NCBI GenBank assembly: GCA_024500155.1
Contig: CM044877.1
Location: 67,722,001-67,786,000 of the forward strand
DNA: 64,000 nucleotides
Source of the DNA: Chenopodium formosanum
Lineage: Eukaryota > Streptophyta > Magnoliopsida > Caryophyllales > Amaranthaceae
Direction: 5' to 3'
In this document: positions 1 through 11,701 of the stretch, in pieces
How the letters are laid out: the number at the start of each line of letters is the position of its first letter
How positions within the stretch are numbered: position 1 is the first letter of the stretch
Program-made: the position numbers and the translations under genes
The notes under the pieces: model-generated
Databases searched by the model: none
What the model was told of the DNA's origin: nothing
What the model saw: the letters and a program-made list of their open reading frames with translations, nothing else

Positions 1-699
1 TCTCTTTCCCTCTCACCTCTGCTCACGCCATTAATATTTCAACAATAACTTAGGTAGTGTTTTGATACTCGCATTTCATTTGAAATCGTTGATTTCAATT
101 TTAGAATTTCAATTTTCTAGAATTTCAATTCTAGGCATTTAAAATGTTTTTTTTTTGAAAAAATTTCCTTTGAAATATAATTCCATGTTTGTTAAAGTAT
201 GGAAGCATGCACTTGAATTCTGTGCCAGTGTGTCACGATCCTGGATTTCGGGCCCCAAAACATGCAGCACGTTCTAGCCTTTTGGCGGTAAGAACGGTAG
301 CCATGTACGAAAGAGGGGCTTGTGAGCACAAAGAAACACAATTGGGCAATTAAATCTCGGAAGCACTCACATCTATTTGGGCGACGGAGTGCGAGTGGTT
401 GGGCCTTGTGACGGCTGATACTTCAAGGCGGGCATAATTGGATTCGAACCACGAGCTCTTAGTGCGATGTGTAGGGAAGGCTTAAGATTTTATTCAACCA
501 TTTACCCTCTAAAGAGCCTTTAATTTGATTACAAGGAGAATCCCTAGTGAACACTACATTAATAGTAACACAATGATGAGATCAAAAGCCTAGAAAGCAT
601 AAACTAAAATCTAGTAAAGAATTAAAGGACCATCTAAATACATCAAAAGGAGTCGGATTGTAACATAGTGTCACTTCTCATCAATTTTACAGACACCTC
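1..699. other. non-genic stretch, possible old LTR fragment from 231
   Basis: I see no gene here. The sequence TGTCACGATCCTGGATTTCG at 231 looks like the start of a Ty3/gypsy-type LTR (many begin TGTCACG), but no matching end or partner was found. An 11-bp pol III B-box-like word on the minus strand (GGTTCGAATCC, at 440-450) hints at a tRNA-derived SINE, but no A box is clear. Both ideas are weak. Confidence 0.25.
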
Positions 700-2548
700 A
701 AATTAACGTTCAATCATAGCAAAAAAAGGAAGGAAATGAAGAACGGACTTTAGTTTTGGAATGAGCAAATAAACCCAAGGACCTTTTTAATAATCATAAA
801 CCAAAGTAAAAAAATAATGTGCACCAGAAGTAGAAGGAGTTTTATACAATCCCCATAAATCACAATGGATTAATTAAAAAATACGACTAGCTTTACTATC
901 ACTGTTAGGAAAACTATCCCTAGATTGTTTATCTTGAGGGCATACATGACAAGCTTTATTTAATTATTACTAGCAAAACTATTACAAACATTAGGTACTA
1001 ACTTGACCACTCTATCCAATGGATGCCCAAATCTTCTAAGCCATAGCTCAAAATCAGACACTTTAGGAACATGAACCACACATACTGTTGTAAAGTCATT
1101 TCTTCCATTCACCGGCTCCAATTAGGCTTCCTAAACGTTGGTCCTATATAGCACATAAATCATCAGTGCATTGGACAAAATAGTAAGAATTACCAATCAT
1201 TTAAGATACTGATATTAAATTGCATTGTAACTTAGGAACAAATAACACATGTTCCAAAATTTAGTTGTCAGCCATACGAACACGACTCTCTTTCAAGGCC
1301 ACAACTTGATCAACATTGGAAAGACACACGGGAAACGATGTGATCGAACAAATGTCCACCAAATAAGATTCGTTGTCGGTCACATGATAAGATGCTCCCG
1401 TATTGATAATCCAAGATGAAGACAAAGATTCACCTTGAAAAAGATCATGTATATGATGATTAGCCATATTCAATAATGCTTGAACATCCTCAGGTTTTAG
1501 GTCGGCCAAAGAAAGATTATAACCATAGCCATGAGCAGGCTCACTCACAGCATTGGCTTGGACAGCTCCTGCTTTGCTTGCACCTTGAGCAGACGATGAA
1601 GCCGCACCTTGAGTAGGCTTTGGAGGGCGTGAGGAACTAACCAGTAGTAGTACCCCCTACCTCCCCTTCATTAAAGTTCAAACCACCAACAAGGATACCC
1701 ATGAAGCTTAAAGCATCCTTCATTATCATGTCATGTTTTCTTGCAATGCGAACAATTTAATTTTGATTTATATGGATGGTCCATGGCTCCCTTCTACCAA
1801 GTAGTGTTCACGCAAAAAGGATGAGCATCCCACACCGCGTCTTTCTTAGCCTTGCCTATAGCAATCCCACACGACTCTTCCTCATGGAGCAAAGCCTAAT
1901 AGGCGTGGTTAAGGACAGATGGTGGCTGTTGTGACAATAAATTCGTGCGCACAATAGCGTATAAGTGATCATCAAATTAAAACCAATATAAAATGGTGTA
2001 TCACTTCTTCTTCTCTGTCCGCGGCATATTTTGCTGCAACATTACATGTGCACAACCCACATTCACAACCATGTGGTGGTTTGAGTCGCGTGAGGTTGTC
2101 AAACAAGCCCATGAGTTTGGTATAATAGTCTTTGACAGACATGTCTTTGGTTTGTTTACCATTAGTAATATGAGCTCGCAAAAATTGCAACCTAGAGCCA
2201 TTAAATATGCAATATTGCTTCTCCAAATAATCCTAGAGCTTCTTGCCTCCTCAAAGTAAGGAATTTTTGCAGAAACCTTTGAGTCCATAGATCGTAAAAT
2301 CCAAGAAACAAGCATGGATTTAACGGTTTCCTAATCAAGCATTTTCTTTTTCTCGGTCGGCTTTGTGATAGTTCTATCCGCAAACACAAAATTTCTACAA
2401 GATCGTAGAGACAAAGTAATTACATACCTTAGACCACGATAGATAATTATCACCCTTTAAGACTAGGTGAGTAATCAAATTACCAGGTTGATCACCTGCA
2501 CCCAGGTAGAACGGAGAAGAATGATTCAATCTTCCCATCCTTAGCCAT
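700..2548 (-). pseudogene. copia gag-protease-integrase pseudogene
   Basis: Gag starts at the ATG at 2548 (MAKDGKIES) and soon needs a frame change to read PGNLITHLVLKGDNYLSW, a UBN2/Retrotran_gag-like N-terminus. It continues through SMDSKVSAKIPYFEEA and LFDNLTRLKPPHGCECGLC to about 1972, in at least two frames. A Gln/Ala/Gly-rich linker follows. The protease core lies at 1261-1548 and reads SSWIINTGASYHVTDN: the catalytic D-[ST]-G triad has become N-T-G, so the protease is dead. Farther left (700-1260) are the integrase zinc region (FELWLRRFGHPLDRVVKLVP, CHVCPQDKQS) and the beginning of the rve core (LIHCDLWG). Several stops interrupt it. Confidence 0.7.
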
Positions 2549-2614
2549 TCTAGAAGGCAGTAATTGGTAAGAGATCAGAGAAATAAAAAAAATTATATCG
2601 TTTTTAGGGTTTAG

Positions 2615-2626
2615 GCTTGCATACCA
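2615..2626 (-). other. degenerate tRNA-iMet primer-binding site
   Basis: The minus strand reads TGGTATGCAAGC directly after the LTR end. Most Ty1/copia elements use TGGTATCAGAGC, complementary to the initiator tRNA-Met 3' end; the first six and last three bases match. Confidence 0.5.
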
Positions 2627-2747
2627 TGTCTGGAATTTAATTTCCTTGCATTGTAGTCACGGTTTATATACAACTTAATGACAACACTATAAGGTCTAAG
2701 CATACATTGGCTTATTAGACACATTAGCTACATAATTAGGCCTAACA
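2627..2747 (-). repeat. short copia LTR (121 bp), 5' LTR of the remnant
   Basis: On the minus strand the segment starts TGTTAGGCCTAATTATG and ends ATTCCAGACA, giving the TG...CA termini of an LTR, and is followed directly by a primer-binding-site-like word. At 121 bp it is very short for an LTR. No second copy was found in the window, so the boundaries rest on the termini alone. Confidence 0.5.
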
Positions 2748-3164
2748 ATTCGGTTTTGCAAATGATTTTCTAAATTAATTCATTTCTACTATTGTTGTTA
2801 AAAGGATTGATAATCAAATTCATCTAGTGTATATCTTTAATTAAATGAAAACCCTGCTTGGTAAATAAATGTCTTCTATAAGTAAGAGACTTCATATTCT
2901 AAGTAAAGTGTGAGTTTTTACCTGAAAACCTTAGGAGCAATTAAGAGTAAGTTTCTAAACTTAGAGCTTTATCATAATAGTTTTGGGTTTCATGTGTACC
3001 TTTCTAATCACATATAAGAGTTTAACTTTTGTGTTATTTTGGAATTTGTGTGTGAGTTTATGTTTGATACAAAGTGAGTAATAAGCTTTTTGTGTGAAGC
3101 TGGGAGAGTAGTACTCTGGAAGTGTTGAGTGGAATTAAGTTAGGAACTTAATTAGGTTGGGCAG
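2748..3164. other. AT-rich spacer without a gene
   Basis: I see no coding potential, terminal repeats or tandem structure. It separates the Copia remnant LTR from the Tat/Ogre-like LTR. Confidence 0.4.
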
Positions 3165-5000
3165 TGTAGACTCCCATTTGTGTCTCCCCAAAACCAAACC
3201 CGGTGATGAGTACCTTTCACGTCGAATCATAATCGAATGAAATGAAAGTGTGAAAAGTTTAGTATTGCGGAAAGTTTTAATTTCTTTTCTCTTCTCTCTG
3301 TTTTTGAAAACCTATTTAAGGAAAACAGCCGATCCAATTTGGTTGGTCCATGATATGGGTCCAATAGTAGTGTAGTTGGATGGGGTTTGAAAAGAGCTTT
3401 CCAACGATATATTATAAGCCCAATTCCAATGAATATTGAGGAAGTTATGGCCGAATTACTGAACTGGACCTGGTTTGAGCCTTATATGCGGCCCAATGAT
3501 CTGGAGGAGGGCCTAACTTAGATTTATCATTCCTAATGCAATTAGGAATGGTTTTAGTCTTCTAGATTCTTCTAGAAGGTTCTTTTCATTCCTAATTCGA
3601 TTAGCATTGATATTTTGACTTTTGTTGACTTTTTTTAGAGTTTTTATCAGAATAAAAGAACGTTTTTGAGGAAAATACGATTTTATACTCATGTACGACA
3701 ATTTCTATCTGATTTTAAGAAAACGCGTCAAAAACTTAGTCAGCGCCGAACGCCAGCATTAGCGCCTGACGCTAAGCTTGGCGCCTAGGGCTATCCTTAG
3801 CGCCTGGCGCTAACGTCAGCGTCTGGCGCTAACCTCGTTTTACGCGTCAGAACTCTGTTTTGTTTTTTTTTTTTTAATCTTTTTGGCTGATTTTCTCTAT
3901 AAATAGTCTTCTAAAAACTCCGTTTTCATTCACCAATTCTCTCTCTCACCAACTCTCATCAAGAATTTCTTGATTCTCTCTCTTTTTCTAAACCAATTTT
4001 TTTACAAACAAAATTCCTCATACATTAGCACTAGACACACCTAGCCATATTCGAAGTTGTCTTCGCCCTAGACGTGAAAGGTTTAATTTCTGAAGGTTTT
4101 GGTCTCAAATCTCTCTTTCAATTATTTAATTGTTTTGTTTTGTTTATTATTTTCCTTGAAGTTACTAACGCGTGTATTTTGTTATTAGAAAGAGATACGA
4201 GGCATCCAAGTAAGTTCTTTAATTGTTTTATTGATTTTATGATATAGAAATCATGCTTATATTGTTTTATTGATTCCTAGTATCATGTTTAGGATGTTCC
4301 TAGTATCATGTTAGGATGCTTACTTTAGTATGATATTTAGGGTGATTTGCTTATATCAATCATGATTCCTGCGATGCCTTTTATTTTCTTTCCTAATATC
4401 ATGTTAGTATCATGTTAGGGCTAAAGCTTTGATTTTTATTGCTTAGTGACATGTTAGAGTTTGTTATTAATCTTATTAGTATCATGCCTAGGATCTTGCT
4501 ATTATGCTTTAACATTATCATAATTATTATTTTGATTATGATTATTTTATGATGATTATTATTATTATGTTTATTATGTTGCTTGATATATATTTATTTT
4601 ATTGCTTGATCACGCCTTTTATGCATGTTTAAAGGGAATTGGTATTTGTTATCACGCTTAATAAGATAATTGATAATCTTGTTAGGGTTAAATATGATTA
4701 TAATTCAAGTGATCGCCAATAATAGATTTATTTGTGCATTAAATTCAACCAACATAGATAAATAGGTTCATGGTTAATCCTATTGATTGCATGTTAGTCA
4801 GAAAGCGCACATGAATACGATCAGAATAAAGTAGAGGCCTATTATTAGGTCAGGTTCAATCTCTTTTAGGTTGGATTTGTACCTTCATCCTCGAACTACC
4901 AGTCATGGTTCAAGACCTATTGGAGTTGAGGATCTCTTGAATCGTTAAGGGGTGTAACCTTCACCTCATGAACGGTTTACAAGTTCCTAAAAAAACTTGT
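3165..5000 (+). repeat. Tat/Ogre-like Ty3/gypsy LTR (solo or truncated), left copy
   Basis: It begins TGTAGACTCCCATTTG and runs about 1.84 kb to AAAAACTTGT. A primer-site-like TAACGACTCT follows, which the right-hand copy preserves as TGGCGACTCT. Ogre/Tat elements are known to prime with tRNA-Arg using TGGCGACTC-type sites, which is the basis for the lineage call. The same sequence recurs inverted at 53619-56184, and homology continues about 100 bp past the primer site (GTGTATGATCACAGTGGGGT). No gag or pol follows, because a hAT-like element and unrelated DNA come next. An array of GGCGCC-type palindromes lies at 3741-3834. The lineage is inferred; the shared-repeat status is seen directly. 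Confidence 0.65.
3741..3834. repeat. array of GGCGCC-centred palindromes inside the LTR
   Basis: About seven imperfect copies of a TAGCGCCTGGCGCTAA-like palindrome stand in tandem (for example TTAGCGCCTGGCGCTAACG). It is the most GC-rich patch of an otherwise AT-rich LTR. The inverted LTR copy at 53.6-56.2 kb carries a longer version of the array, which was the insertion target of a hAT-like element. Confidence 0.7.
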
Positions 5001-5187
5001 TAACGACTCTTTTGCTCTAACTTCCTTCCCTTTCGACGCCACCGTACTTTAGTGTATGATCACAGTGGGGTTCAAGCTAGGGATAACGCTTGAAATATTC
5101 CCTACAGGTAGGATTGATTCCTATCGTGTAGCAAGCTAAATTAAGGTTGAAACTTGTAAGAAAGGTTTGACTATAGTATGTTATAAC

Positions 5188-5823
5188 TAGACTTGACAAT
5201 CTTGACCTAGACCTGATGACTTGACCCATGACCAAAAAACATAGACCCGATATTGAACCAATACCCAAAATTTACCCAACCCGACCCAAAAGTAGAGTTG
5301 ACTTGATCCCAAATTGACCCAATCCGAAATTGACTTGAAGTGTTTGACTCGAACAAACCCGATACCCGAAATTGACCCGAAAAGACTCGATAACCGAAAT
5401 GTCCCAAACTGAAATTACTTTATTTATAATTGAACTAAAAATGTCTAGTACCGAAAGTAACTCAAATTCATATTCAACCGTAGCTAAGCTCATAAATTGA
5501 TTTGATAATTCTTGTTATAATAATAACAAAATATTAAATTATTGATTTGAGCTTAATTCACAAATGCAACAACCCAAACATGAACTGGCCTGATTTTGAC
5601 CTGACACGTATATAACCTGAACATACTTGTTCCAAAAATGATCTGACCTAAAATAACCCGACCCAAAATTGACTTGATCCGAACTCGACCCAAATCTTAA
5701 CCCGTATCATACCCGAAACCCGATATTACACTACCTGAGCCATACTCGACCCGAATGTTAACTGAACCGACTCGAAATTGACCCAACCCTTACCCGACCC
5801 GATCGACCCATTTGTTAGGTCTA
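5188..5823. mobile_element. hAT-like non-autonomous DNA element with GACCCGAAATTGACCC-type repeats
   Basis: The ends form an inverted repeat (TAGACTTGACAA ... TTGTTAGGTCTA), flanked by an 8-bp near-duplication (GTTATAAC at 5180-5187, GTTGTAAC at 5824-5831). An 8-bp TSD with TAG-type ends fits hAT. The interior is built from dozens of degenerate copies of a short word (GACCCGA, AAATTGACCC, CCCGACCC), probably subterminal transposase-binding repeats. There is no transposase, so it would depend on a partner. Reading frames across it are repeat artefacts. Confidence 0.65.
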
Positions 5824-6828
5824 GTTGTAACAAGTATAACAAGTAATTTTTTGGGGTTTTTTTTTTTTTTTGAAAGAAGTACTAAAGGGTGCTAAATTTG
5901 CTTAATTAAAGCCATACGACATCTACAATTGACAATTAACAATAAGGAAAAAGAATTTAACAAAATCAAACAAGAATTAATCGAAGAAGGGCTTAGAATC
6001 CAAATACATAAATATAACAATTCAGCACATTCTTGATTCATTGTTTCGTACAAGTTTTTGAGTAGTTCCGTCGTCGATTCTTAATTTTGTGCAAAATTAA
6101 ACTCTTGTGCTGATTTTGTAACTAAAATCCGAGATAAAATCAATCATAGCCCCGCACAAAACGAGACCAAATTAAACACAAATAAAACTTTGTCTTTCGA
6201 AAGAGTTTGAAAACCCTTGTCTTTCGTAGGAGATCCAAAAAACCTTGTCTTTCGAAAGAGATAAACCCTTTCTTTCGAAGGAGATAAACCCTTTCTTTCG
6301 AGGAGACATTATTGTAACCTAAGAAACAAAAACCTAAATAGAAAATAAATATTGGGGCTTTCCATCGATGAAATGCGATAAAAGCCCCTTCAAAATTGAC
6401 AATGGAGGTTAGAGTTTAGGAGAGAGAGAGAGAGGAACACATTTTTTGGCTTATTGTAGTGAAGTGTTTATGTATTTAAATTAAAATCCCTTTTGGTTGA
6501 GGTTTTACTTCAAGTTAGGCTTTGGAAGCTAAGATATCCTTGTGAATATCAAATATTCACCTAAAAACTTCGTACAATTCACCCCCTCTTGTAGTAATTT
6601 GTCTAAACTAAAAAAATTTGTACTCTTTGTAATTTTTGAGTTTTTAAAAGTGATATGTAAAGCATGTAATTTAAAAAATACAACCCGTAAATCCTATTCA
6701 ATTAATAAAGTAAATCCCATTAATTTAACATCGCAAAGGAAATAGCAATATGAATCCGAGTAGTAAATAAGAATCGGTTAGAATATACAGTTAGATAATA
6801 TATTAGTTAGATATTGATATATATTATA
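5824..6828. other. non-genic spacer with a tandem repeat
   Basis: No gene is visible. It holds a poly(T) run near 5860, the 23-bp-period repeat at 6187-6307, a (GA)n run at 6421-6435 and AT-rich sequence leading to Copia-1. Confidence 0.4.
6187..6307. repeat. tandem repeat, about 23-bp period, palindromic core CTTTCGAAAG
   Basis: Five consecutive units follow the pattern CCTTGTCTTTCGAAAGAGAT, with spacing of 23-30 bp. The core CTTTCGAAAG is a perfect palindrome in units 1 and 3 and decays to CTTTCGAAGGAG or CTTTCGAGGAG in the last units. Confidence 0.75.
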
Positions 6829-6984
6829 TGTTAGATAATATTTGTCGCAGATTAGGATAATTTTGTATATATTTTGTTATATCTCGTATCCTTATCATAA
6901 TAGGATTATGACCCTTGTAAACTGTTATATATTATAATCTATGGTACACACTCCAAGCTCAAGGAGTTTTCCCGAAATCTAACA
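6829..6984 (+). repeat. Copia-1 5' LTR (156 bp)
   Basis: It starts TGTTAGATAATATTTG and ends CGAAATCTAACA. It contains the palindrome-like CTCAAGGAG block near its 3' end and TATATT words that could serve as its promoter. It has the same length as the 3' copy. Confidence 0.85.
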
Positions 6985-6996
6985 TGGTATCACAGC
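6985..6996 (+). other. Copia-1 primer-binding site
   Basis: TGGTATCACAGC directly follows the LTR and differs at one base from the usual initiator-tRNA-Met-complementary site TGGTATCAGAGC. Confidence 0.8.
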
Positions 6997-7143
6997 CTAG
7001 GTTATCGATCTAGCTTCCGCAATTTTATTTTTTTTAATTCTTTGTTTTCTCTTTGTTCTCTGCCTACCAATTCCCGCACATCCCATAGCCCACTGCAATC
7101 TGTTGTAGTCTTTTCTTCAACTGTTTACTAGCCAATTCTTGCA

Positions 7144-10100
7144 ATGGGTAAGGACGGAGATGGTGACCAGCCCCCTAACTCCGAGTATCATCCTGCCCCA
7201 GGTGTAAACAACATTAAGAATGCGATCCTGCTGATTCTTGATCGAGAGAAGGTCCAATATTCTAATTGGGTAGAACTTTTTGAGTGTCATGCTCATGCCT
7301 TCAATGTTCTTGACCACATTGATCCTAAAACTCCCAAACCGACGGACATCTCTGAAGCTATCTGGAACCGGCTCGATTCGGTAGTGAAAAATTAGATTTA
7401 TGGCACGATTTCTGCAAACTTACTTGAAACAATTTTGACCAAAGGAGCCACAGCTCAACAAATTTGGGATAAACTCAAATTGATTTTCCAAGACAACCAA
7501 AACACTAGAGCCGTGTATCTTGAAAATCAATTTGATGCTTTGCATCTCTCAAATTTCTCCGACATCTCCTCTTATTGTTGTTAGTTAAAAACTCTCAAGG
7601 ATCAATTAGCTAACGTCGATCATCCAGTGTCGGAACAAAAATTGGTTATTCGTCTTGTCTGGGGTCTTGTTAATAGAGACTTAAACACCGTTGCTGCTAT
7701 GATCCAGCAGACCGAACCTCTTCCATCTTTCGAGACAGCTCGGTCTCGCTTGCTCCTTGAAGAAACCCGATGATCCAATGACTCAACTCCAGCCGCACAA
7801 TCATTCCTAGCCCAGCAAGGAGAGTCTTCCTTGGCTCCAATCCAACCTACACAGTCAGGCCAAACTCGTGGCAGCGGAGGAGATGGGCGGCAATTTGGTC
7901 GCGGTACGACCTCCGGCAAAAGAGGCAAAAGCGGACAGGGTCGTGGTAGGGGGTGTGGCCAAACTTCAGGCAAGCCTAATGCTGCTCAACATCAACAGCA
8001 AACTCCATCACAAGGCCCCCCTCCACAAATTTAGTGGGCCGGCCCACCTGGTCAATTTCCTTATGGTTATTCTTGGGCTCTTATGTGGACTCCACAACCT
8101 AACTGGGTCAGGCCTCCTTACCCATATCCTCAAGTTCAGACTAGAGGACAACGATTTTCACAAGCACCGACACAACAACAACAACAACAAAGTTTCATGG
8201 AAGCCCAACCGACCCATGGTCAACTCATGTCTCCAACAGAGCTCGAGAATGCTTTTTCAACCATGACTTTGGCAAATCCGGATGACGGATGGTATATGGA
8301 TTCGGGTGCTTCATCTCACATGAAAAACAACTCTAGTATTCTCTCACCCTTGTTTAATTTAAGCACTAATAATCATATTTTAGTTGGTAATGGCCATCGT
8401 ATTCCAATCACTGGGTATGGTCACACTACCCTTCCCGAAAATAAATTAGCCCTTCGAGATGTTCTCCTTGCCCCACAAATTATTAAGAATCTTATTTCAG
8501 TTAGAAAATTTACCTCTGACAATTTGGTTTCTATATAATTTGACCCTTATGGTTTTTCTTTGAAGTACCTTCGCACCGGGAAAATAATCACGAGATGTAA
8601 TAGCTTCAGGGACCTTTATCCAGTTGCCACCTCCCTCACCGCCGTTTCTCCTTCCACTTGGCATGATCGACTAGGACACCTTGGAGCACCTTCTTGAAAT
8701 TTTCTTAAGAATAGTAATTTTATTGATTGTAATAAGGAGCATGTCTTCACCGATTGCAATTCTTGTCAACTTGGGAAACATACTAGACTTCCTTTTTATT
8801 CTTCTAATAGCAATACAAATTGTGTTTTTGACATTATTCATGCTGATTTGTGGACATCACCAATTCGTAGTACTTGTGGTCACAAATATTATTTAGTTCT
8901 TCTCGATGATTTTTCTCATTATGTGTGGACCATTCCCCTTGTTTATAAATCTTAAGCCTTTTAAAAATTCTTAGATTTTAGACAATATGTGCACACTCAG
9001 TTTGAAAGACATGTAAAATCCTTTCAAAGTGACCATGGTCGCGAATTTGACAATGACCCCTTTAAACAATTTTGTATTAATAATGGCATTGTCTTTCGAT
9101 TCTCTTGTCCTCATACTTCATCCCAAAACGGGAAGCCGAGAGAATGATCCGCACTCTAAATAATGTCAAACGTACTATGCTATTTCATGCCTCCCTACCA
9201 CCATCATACTGGAATTATGCTCTTGAGACGACCACCTATATCCTTAATATTTTGCCCTCAAAAGTTCTAAAAAACATAACTCCGGCTCAAGCTTTATTTG
9301 GAGTCATACCTTCCTACACTACACATTCGTGATTTTGGTTGTCTTTGTTGCCCAAATCTTTCCTCCACTATTCCTAATAAATTAGCTTCTAGGTCCGCTC
9401 CTTGCATTTTTGTGGGTTATCCACCAAATCACCGTGGCTATAGGTGCTTAGATCTTTACACTCAAAAAATTATTCTTTCTAGACATGTCACCTTTGATGA
9501 GTCAATTTTTCCATACCAAAATTTGGAAAATTTTAGTCTAAAAAGTTAAGATTTTTTGGGTGAAAGTGAGTCATCCCCTTTACTCACTCATGCTCTCCTT
9601 CGCCACCTATCACCATCTACTCACAAAAACCCATATCCTGCCAGCCCAACCCAGCAACCTACAGGCCCATCTCCACCAACCTCGCCTTCTCATATGGCCC
9701 AACAGCTTCCCCACTCTCCTACACACGCGGCCTAGCAGCTGCCCAATTCTCCACCAACTTCACCTGGGCAGCGCACTCCACAGCCAACCCGTGGCAACAC
9801 TGCCACACCCACAACCCCCCTGCCACCCTCGCCATCTACTTACTCACCACCTCCTATACGGGGCATCCCCCCCATACGGCCTACTCAACCACCTCCCCCG
9901 TCGCCACCTATAACCCGTAGTCAACGAGGTATATATAAGCCTAACCCGAAATATTGTAACCTCACTGTTCGTCTTTTGGTTCCCCATCCTCACAAATAAC
10001 CTCTTCCAAAATCATATAAACAGGCCTTAAATGACCAAAATTGGAATGCGGCGATGAATGATGAGTATAGTGCTTTAATTAAAACAGGGACATGGGAGTT

Positions 10101-11545
10101 GGTGCCTAGGCCTACGGGGGTGAATATTGTTAATTGCATGTGGCTTTTTAAGCATCAATACAAGTCTAATGGTGACCTTGAAAGGCACAAAGCTCATCTT
10201 GTATGTGATGGCAGGTCGCTGGAAATAGGTGTGGATTGTGATGAGATCTTCAGTCCACTAGTTAAACCGGCCATTATTCGCACTGTTCTTAGTTTAGCTT
10301 TGGCTAAAAAGTGGTCGATACATCAATTAGATGTCAAAAATGTCTTTTTACATGGTGATTTGCAGGAAACTGTTTATATGCATCAACCTCCATGTTTTGT
10401 TGATCGGAGGGCTCCTTCTCATGTTTGTCGGCTTCGCAAGGCTCTCTATGGTTTGAAAGAAGCTCCCAGAGTTTGGTACCAATACTTTGCGAATTTTCTC
10501 ATCAAATTGGGTTTTTTCATCGCTAAGAGTGACAATTCTCTATTTACTTTCCAACAGGGTGATGATATGACATATTTACTTCTATAAGTTGATGATATAA
10601 TTTTGGCTACCTCATCTGACATGTTGCGTACAGGAATCATCTCTCAGTTGCAAACTGAGTTTCCTATGTCTGACTTGGGGCCTTTGAGTTATTTTTTGGG
10701 TATTGCAATAACCCGAAAACCTTCTTATTTGCTACTTTCCCAGGAAAACTATGCACAGGAGATTCTAGAGCGTGCAGGTATGGGCTCTTGTAAACCTGCA
10801 GCCACTCCAGTTGACACTAAGTCCAAACTTAGTGCAGATGCAGGACCACCATTTTGGGATCCTACTTTGTATTGCAATTTAGCAGGTGCTCTTCAGTATC
10901 TCACCTTCACAAGGACATATATTTCTTATGCGGTACAACAGGTGTGTCTTTTCATGCATGATCCCCGAGAACCTTATTATGAGGCATTGAAACGCATTTT
11001 GTGTTATGTTCAGGGTACCATTGATCACGGTTTACATTTTTATCTTACTGTTTCTCATCGCTTGATTACTTACACTGACGCTGACTGGGGAGGTTGTCCC
11101 GATACCCGACGTTCCACTTCAGGCTATTGTTGTTCCCTTGGGGACAACCTCGTATCTTGGTCATCTAAGCGTCAACATACTTTGTCTAAGTCAAGTGCAG
11201 AAGCAGAATATCGAGGCGTCGCAAATGTTGGCTCTGAGGCGTGTTGGCTTCGTAACCTTTTACTTGAGCTACATTGTCCTCTACGGCAGGCTACTATAGT
11301 TAATTGTGATAATGTCAGTGATATCTACCTTTCTGGCAACCCAGGTAGCATCAACGCACCAAACACGTAGAGTTGGATATTCATTTTGTTCGAGATTAGG
11401 TTGCGTTGGGGCAAGTACGGGTTCTCCATGTTCCTTCACGATATCAGTTTGCAGACATTTTACGAAAGGCCTACCACGAGAATTATTTCTGGAATTCAGG
11501 TCCAGTCTTAGCGTTCGACCTCCTCCCGCTATGACTGCGAGGGTG
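7144..11545 (+). pseudogene. Copia-1 gag-pol pseudogene
   Basis: The polyprotein begins MGKDGDGDQPPNSEYH at 7144 and should be one frame of roughly 1400 codons. It is broken by an early TAG at 7393, further stops in gag and integrase, and frameshifts near 9130, 9320 and 11360. Recognisable parts are: Gag (about 7144-8240, Gln/Gly-rich end); protease DGWYMDSGASSHM (about 8286, D-S-G retained); the GAG-pre-integrase HDRLGHLGAPS and CNSCQLGKHTRLPF; the integrase core (DLWTSPIR, FQSDHGREFDND, PHTSSQNG); reverse transcriptase from NDEYSALIKTGTWELV (10060); and RNase H (YTDADWGGCPDTRRSTSGYC, SSAEAEYRG). The polymerase YVDD box has its Tyr codon turned into TAA just before VDD at about 10588. Confidence 0.9.
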
Positions 11546-11701
11546 TGATAGATATTATTTGTCGCAGATTAGGATAATTTTGTATATATTTTGTTATATC
11601 TCGTATCCTTATCATAATAGGATTACGATCCTTGTAAACCGCTATATATTATAATCAATGGTACACACTCCAAGCTCAAGGAGTTTTCCCACAATCTAAC
11701 A
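11546..11701 (+). repeat. Copia-1 3' LTR (156 bp)
   Basis: It starts TGATAGATATTATTTG after a short purine-rich tract (GCGAGGGTG) and ends CACAATCTAACA. It may supply polyadenylation or promoter signals toward the GDSL gene; nothing in the sequence proves this. Confidence 0.85.

Larger units (their letters stand above)
700..2747 (-). mobile_element. decayed Ty1/copia retrotransposon remnant (5' half)
   Basis: Reading the minus strand from 2747 down, there is a 121-bp LTR, a primer-binding site, gag, protease and the first part of integrase. The element then fades out near 700, so the 3' half (reverse transcriptase, RNase H, 3' LTR) is missing or unrecognisable. The order is that of Ty1/copia. 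Stops and frameshifts are frequent, so it cannot be autonomous. Its LTR and Gag differ from the other short-LTR Copia copies in this window, so I treat it as a separate lineage. Confidence 0.7.
6829..11701 (+). mobile_element. Copia-1: full-length short-LTR Ty1/copia retrotransposon
   Basis: Two 156-bp LTRs bound 4.87 kb. The order is 5' LTR, tRNA-iMet primer site, gag, protease, integrase, reverse transcriptase, RNase H, polypurine tract, 3' LTR. By eye the LTRs differ at about 9 of 156 positions, so it is an older insertion. The short LTRs and compact gag-pol resemble the Ale/Retrofit group (inferred). Copia-2, Copia-3 and the LTR at 49770 are relatives. The 3' end lies only 396 bp upstream of the GDSL start codon, in the same orientation. 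The flanking 5-bp sequences do not match clearly, so the TSD is eroded. Confidence 0.85.

Noticed and set aside
440..450. GGTTCGAATCC (minus), a perfect pol III B box; possible tRNA or SINE
   Set aside because: No A box at the right distance, no cloverleaf, no tail and no TSD.
5207..5493. Gly/Phe/Ser-rich minus-strand frames
   Set aside because: They are translations of GACCCGAAATTGACCC-type repeats in a hAT-like element.
7620..7973. 117-codon minus-strand frame
   Set aside because: It is the antisense of Copia-1 gag.
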